Part shown: positions 28,215 to 37,752 of the stretch, piece after piece
Position numbering within the stretch: the stretch's first letter is position 1
Layout of the letters: each line of letters opens with the position of its first letter
NCBI RefSeq assembly: GCF_002835805.1
Contig: NZ_PISE01000011.1
Span: 124,001 to 188,000, forward strand
Direction of reading: 5' to 3'
Origin: Niallia nealsonii
Lineage (GTDB): Bacteria > Bacillota > Bacilli > Bacillales > Cytobacillaceae
Length of the DNA: 64,000 bases
The notes under the pieces: model-generated
What the model was told of the DNA's origin: nothing
Databases searched by the model: none
What the model saw: only the letters and a program-made list of their open reading frames with translations
Program-made: the position numbers and the translations under genes

Positions 28215-29222
28215 TTATTTCCTATCCCATGATGCTGTTGATTCACGAACTATTAATTCTGGAGTAAACAATAATCGCTGTTTATATTTGCTCGGCTGCT
28301 CCATTTCTTCAATCAGCAAATCAACCACTTTAGAGCCCATTTCTCGGATCGGTTGTGCAACCGTAGTTAACGCAGGGGTTAGCACCGTGGATAAAATGGT
28401 ATTGTCAAACCCAACTACAGAAAGCTGTTTTGGAACGTCTAAATTCAAACCTTTTGCCGCTTTAATGATACCTGTAGCAAGTAAATCATTTCCTGCAAAA
28501 ATAGCAGTTGGCCGATTCTCTAAAGAAAGTAGCTGTTTGGCTGCTTCGTATCCCTTTTCATTAGTAGCTTCTGTCTGCACCATGTATTCTTCTAGCAAAG
28601 GCAAATCATATTCTCCCAATACATCTTTATATCCAGTAACCCGTTGATGATTGCTTCTAATGTTCTCTGCTATTATTGCAATTCTCTTATGCCCTAGTTG
28701 CACCAAATGGGAAGCTGCCAAATAGCTTCCTTGATAATCATCTACTCTAACAGAATGAATGGGAAGCTTCGGAATATCAGAAGCAATCATGACTACTGGA
28801 TACTTTTGATTTTGGATGACTTTAGCTAATACATCCGTATTATGAAATGCTGAAGCCACAATAAGCCCATCGATACGCTGCCTTGTCAGCAAGGACAAAT
28901 AATTTTTTTCCTTTTCTTCTTCATTATCCGTACTGCACATCATCACATGAAATCCACGCTCCCGACTTCTGTTTTCAATTTGACGAGCCACCTCTGCATA
29001 AAACGGATTGGAAATATCTGCAATCAGCAACCCAATCACTTTCGTCTGTTTTCCCGTTAAAGCAGATGCCACAACACTCGGCTGATAATTAAGCTCCTTC
29101 ATGACTTTTTTTACCTTTTTCCTTGTCTCCTCACTAATACGTCCAGTATCATTTATCACTTTAGAAACGGTCGAAATGGACACCCCCGCTTCCTGTGCCA
29201 CTTGATAGATTGTTGTTTTCAT
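28215..29222 (-). CDS. LacI-family transcriptional repressor
   Basis: The N-terminal helix-turn-helix and hinge are IYQVAQEAGVSISTVSKVIN and YQPSVVASALTGK. A type-I binding-protein-like effector domain follows (VIGLLIADISNPFYAEVARQ, IAGN-type loop FAGNDLLATGII, VVGFDNTILSTVLTPALTTV). It is encoded directly upstream of the dehydrogenase/RbsBAC genes, same strand, and most likely represses them until the sugar binds. Length 335 aa is normal. Confidence 0.93.
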   Translation of the reverse strand: MKTTIYQVAQEAGVSISTVSKVINDTGRISEETRKKVKKVMKELNYQPSVVASALTGKQTKVIGLLIADISNPFYAEVARQIENRSRERGFHVMMCSTDNEEEKEKNYLSLLTRQRIDGLIVASAFHNTDVLAKVIQNQKYPVVMIASDIPKLPIHSVRVDDYQGSYLAASHLVQLGHKRIAIIAENIRSNHQRVTGYKDVLGEYDLPLLEEYMVQTEATNEKGYEAAKQLLSLENRPTAIFAGNDLLATGIIKAAKGLNLDVPKQLSVVGFDNTILSTVLTPALTTVAQPIREMGSKVVDLLIEEMEQPSKYKQRLLFTPELIVRESTASWDRK

Positions 29223-29502
29223 GTATTTAGCCTACTTTCGTTCTCTCTTCTTAGAAAATAATTCAAGTTGTTAGTCTATTCATTTCGTTATTCTAAATAT
29301 AGTATAAGATACAGTGGTTTGCCAGTTTTATAATATTACATTAGCAACATGCTTATTTTTTTGTTATTTCACTTAAAGATTGTTTATGTTTGATAATAAA
29401 TAAATGGTTCTACTTTATATCTGCCTGCATGTTTTTAGTTCCATTCATAACATCTAATCTAATAATTAACAGCATTTAAAAACGGTAATGTACCATTTTT
29501 TA
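29223..29502. other. Intergenic region upstream of lacI, nothing recognised
   Basis: AT-rich sequence between lacI and the esterase terminator. No gene or clear operator is visible. Confidence 0.4.
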
Positions 29503-29549
29503 AAAAAATCCCCTCTGCACCATAAAGTTAATAGTACAAAGGAGATTTT
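29503..29549 (-). terminator. Terminator of the esterase gene
   Basis: AAAATCTCCTTTG pairs with a CAGAGGGGATTTT segment, followed on the minus strand by a T7 run. It begins just after the esterase stop codon. Confidence 0.7.
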
Positions 29550-29551
29550 AG

Positions 29552-30331
29552 TCAGACCTGCTTATTTTTCAAAGGCAGCCAAGCTAGAACATCTTTTATC
29601 TTTTCATCCCAATAACCCCATTCATGAGAGCCAGGACCTTGCTCAAACGTAAAATCAAACGCAGTTGCTTCACATGCTTCTTTAAATCGCAAATTATCCT
29701 CATATAAAAAGTCCTCTGTGCCGCAGCATTGATAAAGTTTTGGCAATACATCAACGTTCTTCATTTTTTCGATTAAATAGATTAAATCATTGTATGTACC
29801 TGCAATCTTTTCCTCTCCAAAGATTGGTTCAAAAAAACGATCTTCTTTTCTTAATTCTTGAAGGTTTACAATATCCAATGCTCCTGATAAACTTGCAGCT
29901 GCACTGATTTGCCCTGGTTTATTCAACGCCCACTTAAAAGCTCCATACCCTCCCATAGAAAGTCCAGCAACAAAATTATCTTCTCTTTTTTCTGATAACG
30001 GAAAAAAGGAACGAGCAACAAAAGGCAGCTCTTCTGTTAAAAATGTCCAATACTTGTTTCCATATCTCATATCTGCATAAAAACTACGATGAACATTCGG
30101 CATAACAACTGCTAACCCGAGTGGTGCAACATATCTTTCAATAGAAGTTCTTCTTGTCCAAATAGTTTGATCATCACTTAGACCGTGCAGAAGATATAAT
30201 GTTTGATGTTTTCCTTCTGCTTTATTATTTTCTAAACCAATTTGTGTTTTTGTTTGCTCTGGAAGAATAACAGTCATAGCAGTACTCAATTGCAGTACAT
30301 CGGAAAAAAACTGACATTGAATAAACGCCAT
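29552..30331 (-). CDS. EstA-like esterase (alpha/beta hydrolase, tributyrin esterase family)
   Basis: The serine-hydrolase elbow is [17 protein letters not shown]; the oxyanion region is [18 protein letters not shown]; the Asp/His pair lies in [12 protein letters not shown] and [12 protein letters not shown]. This is the esterase D/tributyrin-esterase family, intracellular, acting on short-chain esters. ATG 30331 is chosen; a TTG two codons upstream is also possible, as AAAGGA lies 6 nt before it. It is a single gene with its own terminator. Confidence 0.88.
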   Translation of the reverse strand: MAFIQCQFFSDVLQLSTAMTVILPEQTKTQIGLENNKAEGKHQTLYLLHGLSDDQTIWTRRTSIERYVAPLGLAVVMPNVHRSFYADMRYGNKYWTFLTEELPFVARSFFPLSEKREDNFVAGLSMGGYGAFKWALNKPGQISAAASLSGALDIVNLQELRKEDRFFEPIFGEEKIAGTYNDLIYLIEKMKNVDVLPKLYQCCGTEDFLYEDNLRFKEACEATAFDFTFEQGPGSHEWGYWDEKIKDVLAWLPLKNKQV

Positions 30332-30414
30332 ATACAATCACATTCCTTTCATTTCATCTATGTATTCATTCTACTATCTTTTAACAACGCTTACACAAAT
30401 AAACTCTTTTAAGA

Positions 30415-30449
30415 TAAAAAAAGACCTAAAGCTTCACGCTTTAAAGTCC
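30415..30449 (-). terminator. Terminator of the CPBP protease gene
   Basis: GAC…AAAGC/GCTTT…GTC forms a hairpin at 30423-30448, followed on the minus strand by a T7 run. Confidence 0.75.
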
Positions 30450-30475
30450 GTTTATTTATTGAACAGTACACTATC

Positions 30476-31225
30476 TTATCCTGTAAAATGAATATCTTTT
30501 CTTATGTATTCCCCTCTATTCATGCTTTTCCATAAGAATATAGCATGAAAAAGAAGAATGGCAATAATGATATAATCATATATAATATGATTTTCGACAT
30601 TGCCCATAAAATTGAAAAAGTTATTGCATCCATGGAATGCAATTGTAAGAATGATGGATTGTTTATTTATAATAAGCAAGGATAGAACGAGACCAACTAT
30701 GAAAGCATAAATAATTTGCAGAACAGTTTCCTCAACAGATTGCCCGCCAATAAGCTGCAAAGAGTGGGTAATCCCAAAAAGAAAACTTGAAATTAGCACT
30801 GCGTTTTTAACCCCTTTTGAAAGCAACATTTTCAACATAAAACCACGATAAAAAGTTTCTTCAATAAATGCAACGAAGAAAAACTGCATGATGAACATAA
30901 AGAACAAGTCAGCAATTGATGCAGCATTTAATCCCTTACTGCCAATCAGTATAATTAGCAAAACAACTAATAGGGGTAAAGATAATTGAATGTCGCTTTT
31001 GGTTATTTTAGGCTTATTAAAGAAATAATAATTCCACTTCTTTTTTATTAAAAGATACACAAAAATCCCCGCAGCTAAAGGAACCAGACCGATAAACTGA
31101 AGCACCGGACTAGACGGCTCAGCAATAGTAACATATGCACCATTAACCGTATAGAAAAACATTAATAGTAATTCCAGACCGATAATCTTTAGTAAAAGCT
31201 TTAAATTGTTTGACAATTCAATCAT
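30476..31225 (-). CDS. CPBP family intramembrane metalloprotease
   Basis: Seven or eight hydrophobic segments carry the CAAX-protease-like motifs: EETFYRGFMLKML (paired Glu and Arg), a following FLFGITHSLQLIGG (His) and the last-helix AFHGCNNFFNF (His and Asn). Members process membrane proteins or bacteriocins or act in self-immunity; the target is unknown here. ATG 31225 is chosen, with AAGGG about 8 nt upstream; the frame is open from a TTG at 31246. No bacteriocin-like gene is adjacent. Confidence 0.85.
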   Translation of the reverse strand: MIELSNNLKLLLKIIGLELLLMFFYTVNGAYVTIAEPSSPVLQFIGLVPLAAGIFVYLLIKKKWNYYFFNKPKITKSDIQLSLPLLVVLLIILIGSKGLNAASIADLFFMFIMQFFFVAFIEETFYRGFMLKMLLSKGVKNAVLISSFLFGITHSLQLIGGQSVEETVLQIIYAFIVGLVLSLLIINKQSIILTIAFHGCNNFFNFMGNVENHIIYDYIIIAILLFHAIFLWKSMNRGEYIRKDIHFTG

Positions 31226-31375
31226 CCCTCTTCCCTTATTTAACAACTATTACCAATTATAACCTGCTTCGCATTGTATCACAATATTCTGATTTTCCTT
31301 TTTCCCTTAATAAAAGATCCCCCAAAAAATCATTAGTCTCAGGAAATAATACCTTCGTTAACCTGCCAGTCGAGA

Positions 31376-31446
31376 ATAACCTTATTACTAAAAAAATCCC
31401 TATTGTGATATCATTCACAATAGGGATCCTTTAGTAATAAGGTTAT
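31376..31446. terminator. Long bidirectional terminator
   Basis: A nearly perfect stem of more than 30 bp (31376-31410 with 31414-31446) around a short loop, containing A and T runs on both sides. It lies 12 nt after the aldolase stop and ends the PTS/aldolase operon. Confidence 0.85.
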
Positions 31447-31457
31447 AGTCAATAATT

Positions 31458-32357
31458 TTATAGAAATTCACTTCTCCATGCTGTAATTTGCTTTTCTCTA
31501 TAGATATCTGCTTTTTCAATAGAGTTAAATAAATTCATTTTGTATCTTACTACTTCTTTTGCTGCGTCTATACATTCAGGATATATCGCATTGGGGTCCC
31601 ATAGCTCGGTTGCAGCTAAGATTTCCCTGCATTTCTTATAAAAGGCGAATTTATAGTCAGACGAGATATTTACCTTTTGAATTCCAATTTGCACTGCTTC
31701 AGCAATTTCTTCATCTGGATTAGCTGAGCCGCCGTGCAAGACAAGTGGAATGTCTACATTTTGTTTAATGGCTTTCAAGATATCCATTCGCAATTCAGGC
31801 TTCATATCTTTTGGATAGATGCCATGACATGTGCCGATAGCAACTGCTAATGTATCAACGCCTGTCTTTTCCACGAATTCCTGAGCATCTTCCGGTCTTG
31901 TATAGATAACCTCTGATACTCCTCCTTCTACTGACGTTCCTGTGTTTCCGATCGTTCCTAATTCCCCTTCAACTGATACTCCTAATGGATGGCTAATTTC
32001 TACTATTTGCTTCGTTAGTTTAATATTTTCTTCAAGAGAAAGCAACGATCCGTCAATCATGACAGAGCTAAAGCCTACATGTATTGCCCGCATAATATCC
32101 GCTATATTGCCACCGTGATCCAAATGCAGTACAAAGGGAACATGGCTATTTTTAATTCTAGTTAACACATATGAGAAGAAATCATCTTTTGTAAAATCTA
32201 ATTCTGTTGGATGGACGGCTATAATAGCTGGCGAGTTATTTTTCTCTGCCTCTTCTACTACTACTCTAAGAAAATTGCTGTCTGCTACATTAAATGCTCC
32301 TACTGCAAATTTATACTCTTGTGCAACCGTTAATAATTGTTTCATATTTAATAACAT
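31458..32357 (-). CDS. Class II ketose-bisphosphate aldolase (copy 1)
   Basis: A zinc-dependent aldolase of 299 residues: FAVGAFNVADSNFLRVVVEEA, zinc motif VLHLDHGG, VEGELGTIG, AIGTCHGIYP and LVLHGGSANPDEE. It is of the FbaA/GatY/KbaY fold; substrate choice among fructose-, tagatose- or related 1,6-bisphosphates cannot be read. AAGGAG lies 9 nt before the ATG. It is the last gene of the PTS operon, and about one third identical in feel to the adjacent copy 2. Confidence 0.88.
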   Translation of the reverse strand: MLLNMKQLLTVAQEYKFAVGAFNVADSNFLRVVVEEAEKNNSPAIIAVHPTELDFTKDDFFSYVLTRIKNSHVPFVLHLDHGGNIADIMRAIHVGFSSVMIDGSLLSLEENIKLTKQIVEISHPLGVSVEGELGTIGNTGTSVEGGVSEVIYTRPEDAQEFVEKTGVDTLAVAIGTCHGIYPKDMKPELRMDILKAIKQNVDIPLVLHGGSANPDEEIAEAVQIGIQKVNISSDYKFAFYKKCREILAATELWDPNAIYPECIDAAKEVVRYKMNLFNSIEKADIYREKQITAWRSEFL

Positions 32358-32376
32358 ACTATTAATCTCCTTTTTT

Positions 32377-33234
32377 TTACAGCGATTTTCCTTCTGATTG
32401 GGAAAGCTGAATATAATATTTGACTAATTCACTTCCTGCCGCCATTGTTTCATGTATTAATTGAGGATAACTGATTGTTGGCTGGCGGCTTAAGTTGTGT
32501 TTTATGCTTTGAATTTGAGCATTCATAAAATCAGAACCCACATTAATTTTATTGATTCCAAGTTCGATAGACTTTCTGATATTCTCTTCCCCGCATCCTG
32601 ATCCCCCATGGAGAACAAGTGGAATGTTGGTTGCTTCTTTTATTTTTTCAATAATATCAAAGCGAAATTCAGGAACATAACCATCAGGATAATCTCCATG
32701 ACTGGAACCGTAAGAGATGGCAAGTGCATCTACTCCTGTTTGTCTCGCAAACTCAATCGCTAAATCTGGATTTGTATACATATCATCTCCCGTCATGTGA
32801 TTTCTGGCTACTGATCCAATATTTCCAACTTCTCCTTCTACACTTGCATCATAGGTTTGGGCAAACTCGACCATATTGCGCGTAATTTCTATGTTTTTCT
32901 CAATCGGATAAGAAGAAGCATCCATCATGACACTGGAAAATCCATCTCGTAAACATCTTTTGACAAAACCTATATCCTGGCCATGATCCAAATTGATTGC
33001 AATCTCGACACTTGCAGCATTGGCCATTTCTATAATCGGCTGAGTGAGAAGCTTACTGCCTAAGTGATCCATCAAATGGTCTTGTAGCAAATCAATAATG
33101 ATGGGAGCTCTTAAGCCTTGAGCCCCATCAATCACTGCTTTAGCAGTCTCCAAGTTAAAACAGTTAATTGCCATTACTGCATATTTGCCTTTATTTGCAC
33201 GTTCTAGCATACCCTTCATCGAAACATACATCAT
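32377..33234 (-). CDS. Class II ketose-bisphosphate aldolase (copy 2)
   Basis: A second, diverged class II aldolase of 285 residues: YAVMAINCFNLETAKAVIDGA, zinc motif INLDHGQD, VEGEVGNIGS, AISYGSSHGDYP and LVLHGGSGCGEENI. The closer match to the GatY/KbaY short form is the C-terminal region after HGGSG. It starts 19 nt after the EIIC gene and is followed 19 nt later by copy 1, so all are co-transcribed. Two aldolases in one operon suggest two subunits or two substrates (inference). Confidence 0.88.
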   Translation of the reverse strand: MMYVSMKGMLERANKGKYAVMAINCFNLETAKAVIDGAQGLRAPIIIDLLQDHLMDHLGSKLLTQPIIEMANAASVEIAINLDHGQDIGFVKRCLRDGFSSVMMDASSYPIEKNIEITRNMVEFAQTYDASVEGEVGNIGSVARNHMTGDDMYTNPDLAIEFARQTGVDALAISYGSSHGDYPDGYVPEFRFDIIEKIKEATNIPLVLHGGSGCGEENIRKSIELGINKINVGSDFMNAQIQSIKHNLSRQPTISYPQLIHETMAAGSELVKYYIQLSQSEGKSL

Positions 33235-33252
33235 TAATCGCTTCCAATCTTG

Positions 33253-34338
33253 TTAAAATGAGATTTTTATATCCGATAAATCCATTTTTTCCTCTGGAGT
33301 ATCCTCTATGATTTTTTCCATAGGCTCTTTTTTCCATAAAAACAGCATAGCTCCTGTAATCAATGATCCAATAAATAATGCCAAACAGAAAAGTAATGGA
33401 TGATTCATTGCTGGTACGATAAACATTCCTCCAGAAGGAACAGGTGAGCCTACTCCCCACATCATCGAGAAACCTCCACCAATTGCTGCACCAATTGTAC
33501 ATGATGCTACTACTCTTACAATATCGACAGCAGCTATAGGAATAACTCCTTCTGTGATCATACAGATTCCCATCGGAAAGGCAATTTTAATATTATCTTC
33601 TTCCGATTTTGTATATCGTTTTTTGCGGAACATTTTAGCCAAAAGCCAAGAGAGTGCTACACCAAAAGGAGGAACCATGGATGCCAAAATCTTTACTGCT
33701 TCAGGCTCATAAATGCCCTCTAGCAAAAGTCCATCTGCAAACAGAGAAGCTACCTTATTTACCGGTCCGCCAAAATCAAATGCTGCCATTCCTCCCAATA
33801 TTGCCCCAAAGACAAATCGCATCGAACCTTGCATACTTGTTAAAAAAGAAGTCAATCCATCTGTTGCCCATACAATTGGCACTCCCAGCACGAAGAACAT
33901 CAATAATCCAATAACTACACTTGATATTAACGGAATAATCATCATTGGCATTAAGCCTTCTGCCCATCTTGGCACTTTTAGACGGTTCTTAAGGAATAAA
34001 ACAAAATAACCAACAATAAATCCACCCAACATACCGCCTAAAAATCCAGCTCCAATGGCATTAGCAATAAGCCCCATCAATAAACCTGGTGCGATCCCCG
34101 GTCGATCAGCAATGGAATAGGCAATGGCGCCTGCAATAACAGGAGCTAATAAGCCCATTCCCAACACACCTAAAGAAACAAGTGCGGATGGAATCGAATA
34201 GGCTTCTTTATAATTTTCTATTACCGTTCCACCAGTTAAATTTCCAATCGCAATTAAAAGTCCTGAGGCAACAACAAGCGGCAGCATAAAGGATATAGCA
34301 GTTAAAGCATGCTTCTTAATTTGAAGTTTTTTTAACAT
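33253..34338 (-). CDS. PTS fructose-family EIIC permease
   Basis: A 361-residue membrane protein with about nine hydrophobic segments and the conserved loop MGICMITEGVIPIAAVD, plus FDFGGPVNKVASLFADGLL. This is a stand-alone IIC of the fructose/mannitol-like group. The C-terminus is charged. It works with the separate IIB and IIA encoded immediately upstream. Sugar specificity is unknown; no sugar-phosphate kinase is encoded in the operon. Confidence 0.9.
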   Translation of the reverse strand: MLKKLQIKKHALTAISFMLPLVVASGLLIAIGNLTGGTVIENYKEAYSIPSALVSLGVLGMGLLAPVIAGAIAYSIADRPGIAPGLLMGLIANAIGAGFLGGMLGGFIVGYFVLFLKNRLKVPRWAEGLMPMMIIPLISSVVIGLLMFFVLGVPIVWATDGLTSFLTSMQGSMRFVFGAILGGMAAFDFGGPVNKVASLFADGLLLEGIYEPEAVKILASMVPPFGVALSWLLAKMFRKKRYTKSEEDNIKIAFPMGICMITEGVIPIAAVDIVRVVASCTIGAAIGGGFSMMWGVGSPVPSGGMFIVPAMNHPLLFCLALFIGSLITGAMLFLWKKEPMEKIIEDTPEEKMDLSDIKISF

Positions 34339-34357
34339 ATCATAACCCTCCTTATTG

Positions 34358-34669
34358 TTATTTGTTTAATTCCTCTTCAATCTTTTTATATAATTGTTTC
34401 GGTGCCTTTATAGCAATATTTGTTGGTATCTCCACTATTTTTTTGCCTTTAAAACGTTCTTTTCCGCTAATTTTTATATCCGCAGCAATAATGACTAAAT
34501 CTGCTTCCATAATTTCTTCTTTTGTTAATTCATCCTCTGTGCCAATGGTTCCTTGTGTTTCAATGCGGACTTTATGTCCAAACTCTTGCCCTGCTTTAAT
34601 TAGTTTTTCCTTCGCAATATACGTATGAGCGATGCCAGAAGTACAAGCAGAAATTCCTACAATATTCAT
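34358..34669 (-). CDS. PTS fructose-family EIIB
   Basis: A 103-residue IIB: VGISACTSGIAHTYIAKEKL carries the phospho-cysteine (Cys9) in the fructose-type C-x-x-G-x-A-H-T motif, followed by RIETQGTIGTEDELTKEEI. It passes phosphate from IIA to the incoming sugar at IIC. The gene lies between IIA and IIC with short gaps. Confidence 0.93.
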   Translation of the reverse strand: MNIVGISACTSGIAHTYIAKEKLIKAGQEFGHKVRIETQGTIGTEDELTKEEIMEADLVIIAADIKISGKERFKGKKIVEIPTNIAIKAPKQLYKKIEEELNK

Positions 34670-34684
34670 TCTTCATTCCCCCTA

Positions 34685-35161
34685 CTAATTATTTTTGGAT
34701 AGAAGCTTCAAAAAATCTTTTTTTGTTTGAAGTGTTTGGAACTGTTCAATGGTTTCTTCATCTGCGAGTAAAACTGCAACTTTCTGAAGCAGTTTAATAT
34801 GCGTGGTCGTTTTATCAGCATTTTTCACAGCAAACAATATGATAATATTAATCGGATTGCCATCCATTGATTCCCATTCCACCGGATTTTTTGTTCTGCC
34901 AATCGCGATAGATGTTTTAAGTACTGCATCTGATTTTCCATGAGGAATAGCGATTCCTTTCTCTAAACCGGTAACTCCCTCATTTTCTCGATACATCACA
35001 TCCTTAATAAAGGCCTCTTCATCCAGGATGCAACCGTTTACAAATAATAGATTGGTTAATTCCTCAATTACTTCTATTTTTGTTGCAGCTTGCAGATCCA
35101 ATTGAATAAGTTCCTCTGTTACTACTTTACTAAAATCTAATTCTTCCATTTTAGCCTCCAT
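34685..35161 (-). CDS. PTS fructose-family EIIA
   Basis: A 158-residue IIA (PTS_EIIA type 2): NEGVTGLEKGIAIPHGKSD carries the phospho-histidine, and VLFAVKNAD-like LFAVKNADKTTTHIKLLQ is typical. Two starts are possible, each with GGAGG-type sites: ATG 35161 and an in-frame ATG 12 nt further. It is first of the transporter genes, 25 nt after the regulator gene. Confidence 0.92.
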   Translation of the reverse strand: MEAKMEELDFSKVVTEELIQLDLQAATKIEVIEELTNLLFVNGCILDEEAFIKDVMYRENEGVTGLEKGIAIPHGKSDAVLKTSIAIGRTKNPVEWESMDGNPINIIILFAVKNADKTTTHIKLLQKVAVLLADEETIEQFQTLQTKKDFLKLLSKNN

Positions 35162-35186
35162 CTAAAGAACCTCCTATCTCCCATGG

Positions 35187-36689
35187 TTAATATTCTGATA
35201 AAATCACTTGTTGTTGATAGTAATTTTTTATAAATTGATTAATTTTATACTTATCTTCTTCATTTAAAATAGGACTGACAAGAATCGTCGGTTTATCAAT
35301 AATGCTGTGCGTTTTGACTGTCGATATAACAAGTTCAACATCATCATAGTCACTTTTTTTGATTCGCTGTTGTGCAATAATTTTTTTTATAAGAATATTC
35401 GGGAAGTTCTTTTTGATTTTTTCGCTTAATAAGTGAGATGTCCCTATTCCACTTGTACACTCAATTAATATGGGGATTTTATTCGCAAATCTTTCATCAT
35501 AAGAAATTTGAAAATACAGCGTAATATAGCCAATTTCTTCCTCTGTTACAAACTTATCGTAAATTCCTTCTTTATTTAATTCATTGGTGCAGTATTTCAC
35601 TAGATTAAATATATTGGCAAAATTAGATTTGATTGATTTTATGATAGGATTAATAATATAGATTTGATGGTTTAATCGATAAACCATGGAGTGAAGGTGC
35701 AGCGTCAATTGCTCTGTTAATTCTTTATCTTCTATAAACTGGTAGCCGCTTTTTTCTGCGACTTTTTGAATTAACTGCTCTGCCAGCATCTCGACTTGCT
35801 CATTCATGATTTTTTCCGTATCTTGATTAAGCAAAAAGCGAGAATTAAGCTTATAGGCTTTTAAAATAGAATAAAGATAATAACTTTCAGATGGTTTTAA
35901 TTGAATAAAATATAAAGCTTCTAGCTTATCTACCAAGTTTTTCGTCATTTTGTAAATAGCGGAACCCTTATCTATCTCTTCATACATATTTTCATCATTT
36001 ACTACAAGCTGCAGATTATTCGTATGCTTTTCAATAATAGAAAGGAGTGAACAAAATAGCGTTAAGTAGTATGGCTGATCTAAAAGTAAATCATGTTTCT
36101 CTTGAAAATCATGAAGAAGTTCCTTTATTTCCATCAATCTTGCATTTATCACCTTTATATCCTTAATGGAATCAGGGATATCATATTGACTAAACAGATC
36201 TCCTGTTTGCGTTAAGTAACTTTCAATAATAACAGACATTATTCGATAAATGGAAAGCTGATCCCCTTCAATAAACGTACCATCATTTTTCCTCGACAAA
36301 TGCAAATTGAACGGGCTGATTTTTTTTTCTATATGCTTAAAATCATTCATAATGGAGCTTTGGCTAACAAAGTATCTGTCTGCTATTTTCTGGATGGATG
36401 TTTTATTTGGTGCAATGGAAAGAAGAAATAATAGTAGGTTTAAGCGCCGTTCTTCTGGATGATCAAATTGGTCTTCATTCCACCTACTTTTCTCATAAAA
36501 TTCGAGAAAGTATCCAAAATTTTCTTTCTTTCTGATTTTATACTCGGTAGGATCGGTTTCTACTATCTCTTGAATGTCTCGGTAAATTGTTTTTTTAGAA
36601 ACAGACAGCTTTTCAGCCAATTCAGAAGCAGTTACATACCGCCTCTCCTTTTGCAAAATTTCAATAATTTTATATTGGCGCTCATTCAA
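35187..36689 (-). CDS. PRD-containing transcriptional activator (ManR/MtlR-like)
   Basis: A 500-residue regulator: N-terminal winged helix (RRYVTASELAEKLSVSKKTIYRD), a second helix-turn-helix region (IADRYFVSQSSIMNDFKHIE), two PRDs with His residues (LTLHLHSMVYRLNHQ), and a C-terminal IIB-like domain with IECTSGIGTSHLLSEKI (phospho-Cys). It lacks the final IIA domain of MtlR/ManR. The start is a TTG with GAGGTGA upstream. It probably activates the following IIA-IIB-IIC-aldolase genes in response to PTS phosphorylation. Confidence 0.88.
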   Translation of the reverse strand: MNERQYKIIEILQKERRYVTASELAEKLSVSKKTIYRDIQEIVETDPTEYKIRKKENFGYFLEFYEKSRWNEDQFDHPEERRLNLLLFLLSIAPNKTSIQKIADRYFVSQSSIMNDFKHIEKKISPFNLHLSRKNDGTFIEGDQLSIYRIMSVIIESYLTQTGDLFSQYDIPDSIKDIKVINARLMEIKELLHDFQEKHDLLLDQPYYLTLFCSLLSIIEKHTNNLQLVVNDENMYEEIDKGSAIYKMTKNLVDKLEALYFIQLKPSESYYLYSILKAYKLNSRFLLNQDTEKIMNEQVEMLAEQLIQKVAEKSGYQFIEDKELTEQLTLHLHSMVYRLNHQIYIINPIIKSIKSNFANIFNLVKYCTNELNKEGIYDKFVTEEEIGYITLYFQISYDERFANKIPILIECTSGIGTSHLLSEKIKKNFPNILIKKIIAQQRIKKSDYDDVELVISTVKTHSIIDKPTILVSPILNEEDKYKINQFIKNYYQQQVILSEY

Positions 36690-36779
36690 AAACTGTATTC
36701 ACCTCATTTCTACCCTTTCTATGACCTTATCTTATCAATTTGAAAGCGGATACACAATTACAATTTTAAGTTAAATTTT

Positions 36780-37119
36780 ATGTCCCTATTAATGTAGGCA
36801 GATTATGAACTTCCTTATTAGAGTGATAGATAAAGTCAAAAACGAACACTCTCAGGCTGATTGAAAACGTCTGCCTTTTGAGGAGCGGAGTTACCAGGGT
36901 AGGTAATGAGCATCCGAACAAGGAGAGCAACAAAAAAAGCGTACATTTGAAAGGCAGCCTGGGGTAAATATTGTAAACAAATATTTATCTTTTATTGTCA
37001 TAAAATCATTTTCTATGGAAAATATCTATGAAATACTAGGTATATATCATTCTAATTAATTGTATCTAGATTAAATATTAGTTTCTAGATACCACTTTAA
37101 AAGTGGAGAAATAGTAATT
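36780..37119. repeat. Intergenic region with a repeat-like hairpin element
   Basis: No gene is visible. From about 36850 to 36965 GC rises and CTGCCTTT/AAAGGCAG form the ends of a roughly 90-nt inverted structure, enclosing GGAGCGGAGTTACC and GGTAGGTAATGAGCATCC. The style is that of dispersed intergenic repeats in Bacillaceae, but there is no second copy in this window. Confidence 0.4.
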
Positions 37120-37592
37120 ATGTTAAAAATAAGAACCGCAACAATAAAGGATTTATCTGATGTTGTAAAAATTGAACATCTTTGTTTTTCAAAAGAAGAA
37201 GCCTCAACAAAAGAATCTACTGAAAAGCGCATTTACTTGATTCCAGATAGGTATTTTGCAGTCGAGGAAAATAGTGCAATAGTGGGGCTGATTAATGGTC
37301 CCGTTATTCAAACAAGATTTATTACAGATGATTTATTTAGCGATATCAAAAAAAATCCAGCAACTGGGGGACATCAAAGCATTTTAGGATTAGCAGTAGA
37401 CCCCCATTATCAAAAGAGGCATTGCAGCAAAATTGCTTAACTGCTTTGAAAAGGAAGCACCGTGAAACAATCACACTAACATGCACGGATAACTTAATTT
37501 CCTTCTATGAAAGTCACGGATACTTTAACGAGTGAATTTCAAACTCTCAACACGGAGGGATCACTTGGTATAACATGAGCAAAAAGCTATAA
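37120..37592 (+). pseudogene. Decayed GNAT N-acetyltransferase
   Basis: The first 95 codons read as a GNAT start: IRTATIKDLSDVVKIEHLCF, YFAVEENSAIVGLINGP, ILGLAVDPHYQKR. At about 37415 a one-base loss breaks the frame. The acetyl-CoA loop continues in another frame as RGIAAKLLNCFEKEA, then in a third as RETITLTCTDNLISFYESHGYFNE, an in-frame stop, and HGGITWYNMSKKL. All pieces are in order to the natural end at 37592. At least two frameshifts and a stop show it is inactive. Confidence 0.85.
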
Positions 37593-37648
37593 TGCAGTCT
37601 TGATAAAAATTAATAGAACTTTTTGTTTATGCAGCTTCCAATTCAAAA

Positions 37649-37684
37649 AAATACTAAGATTAGCAACTGCTAACCTTAGTATTT
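37649..37684. terminator. Bidirectional terminator
   Basis: AATACTAAGATTAGCA (37650-37665) pairs with 37668-37683 with one wobble and a very short loop, with A/T tracts outside on both strands. It sits between the decayed GNAT gene and the AmiS/UreI gene end. Confidence 0.75.
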
Positions 37685-37752
37685 TCACTTTGACGGCAAT
37701 GGGGGCAATTCCTAAAATCCCCCTCTATTTTGTCCTTATTAGGAGACTAAAC

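Noticed and set aside
30476-31225. CPBP protease as bacteriocin immunity gene
   Set aside because: No precursor peptide, modification enzyme or exporter is nearby.
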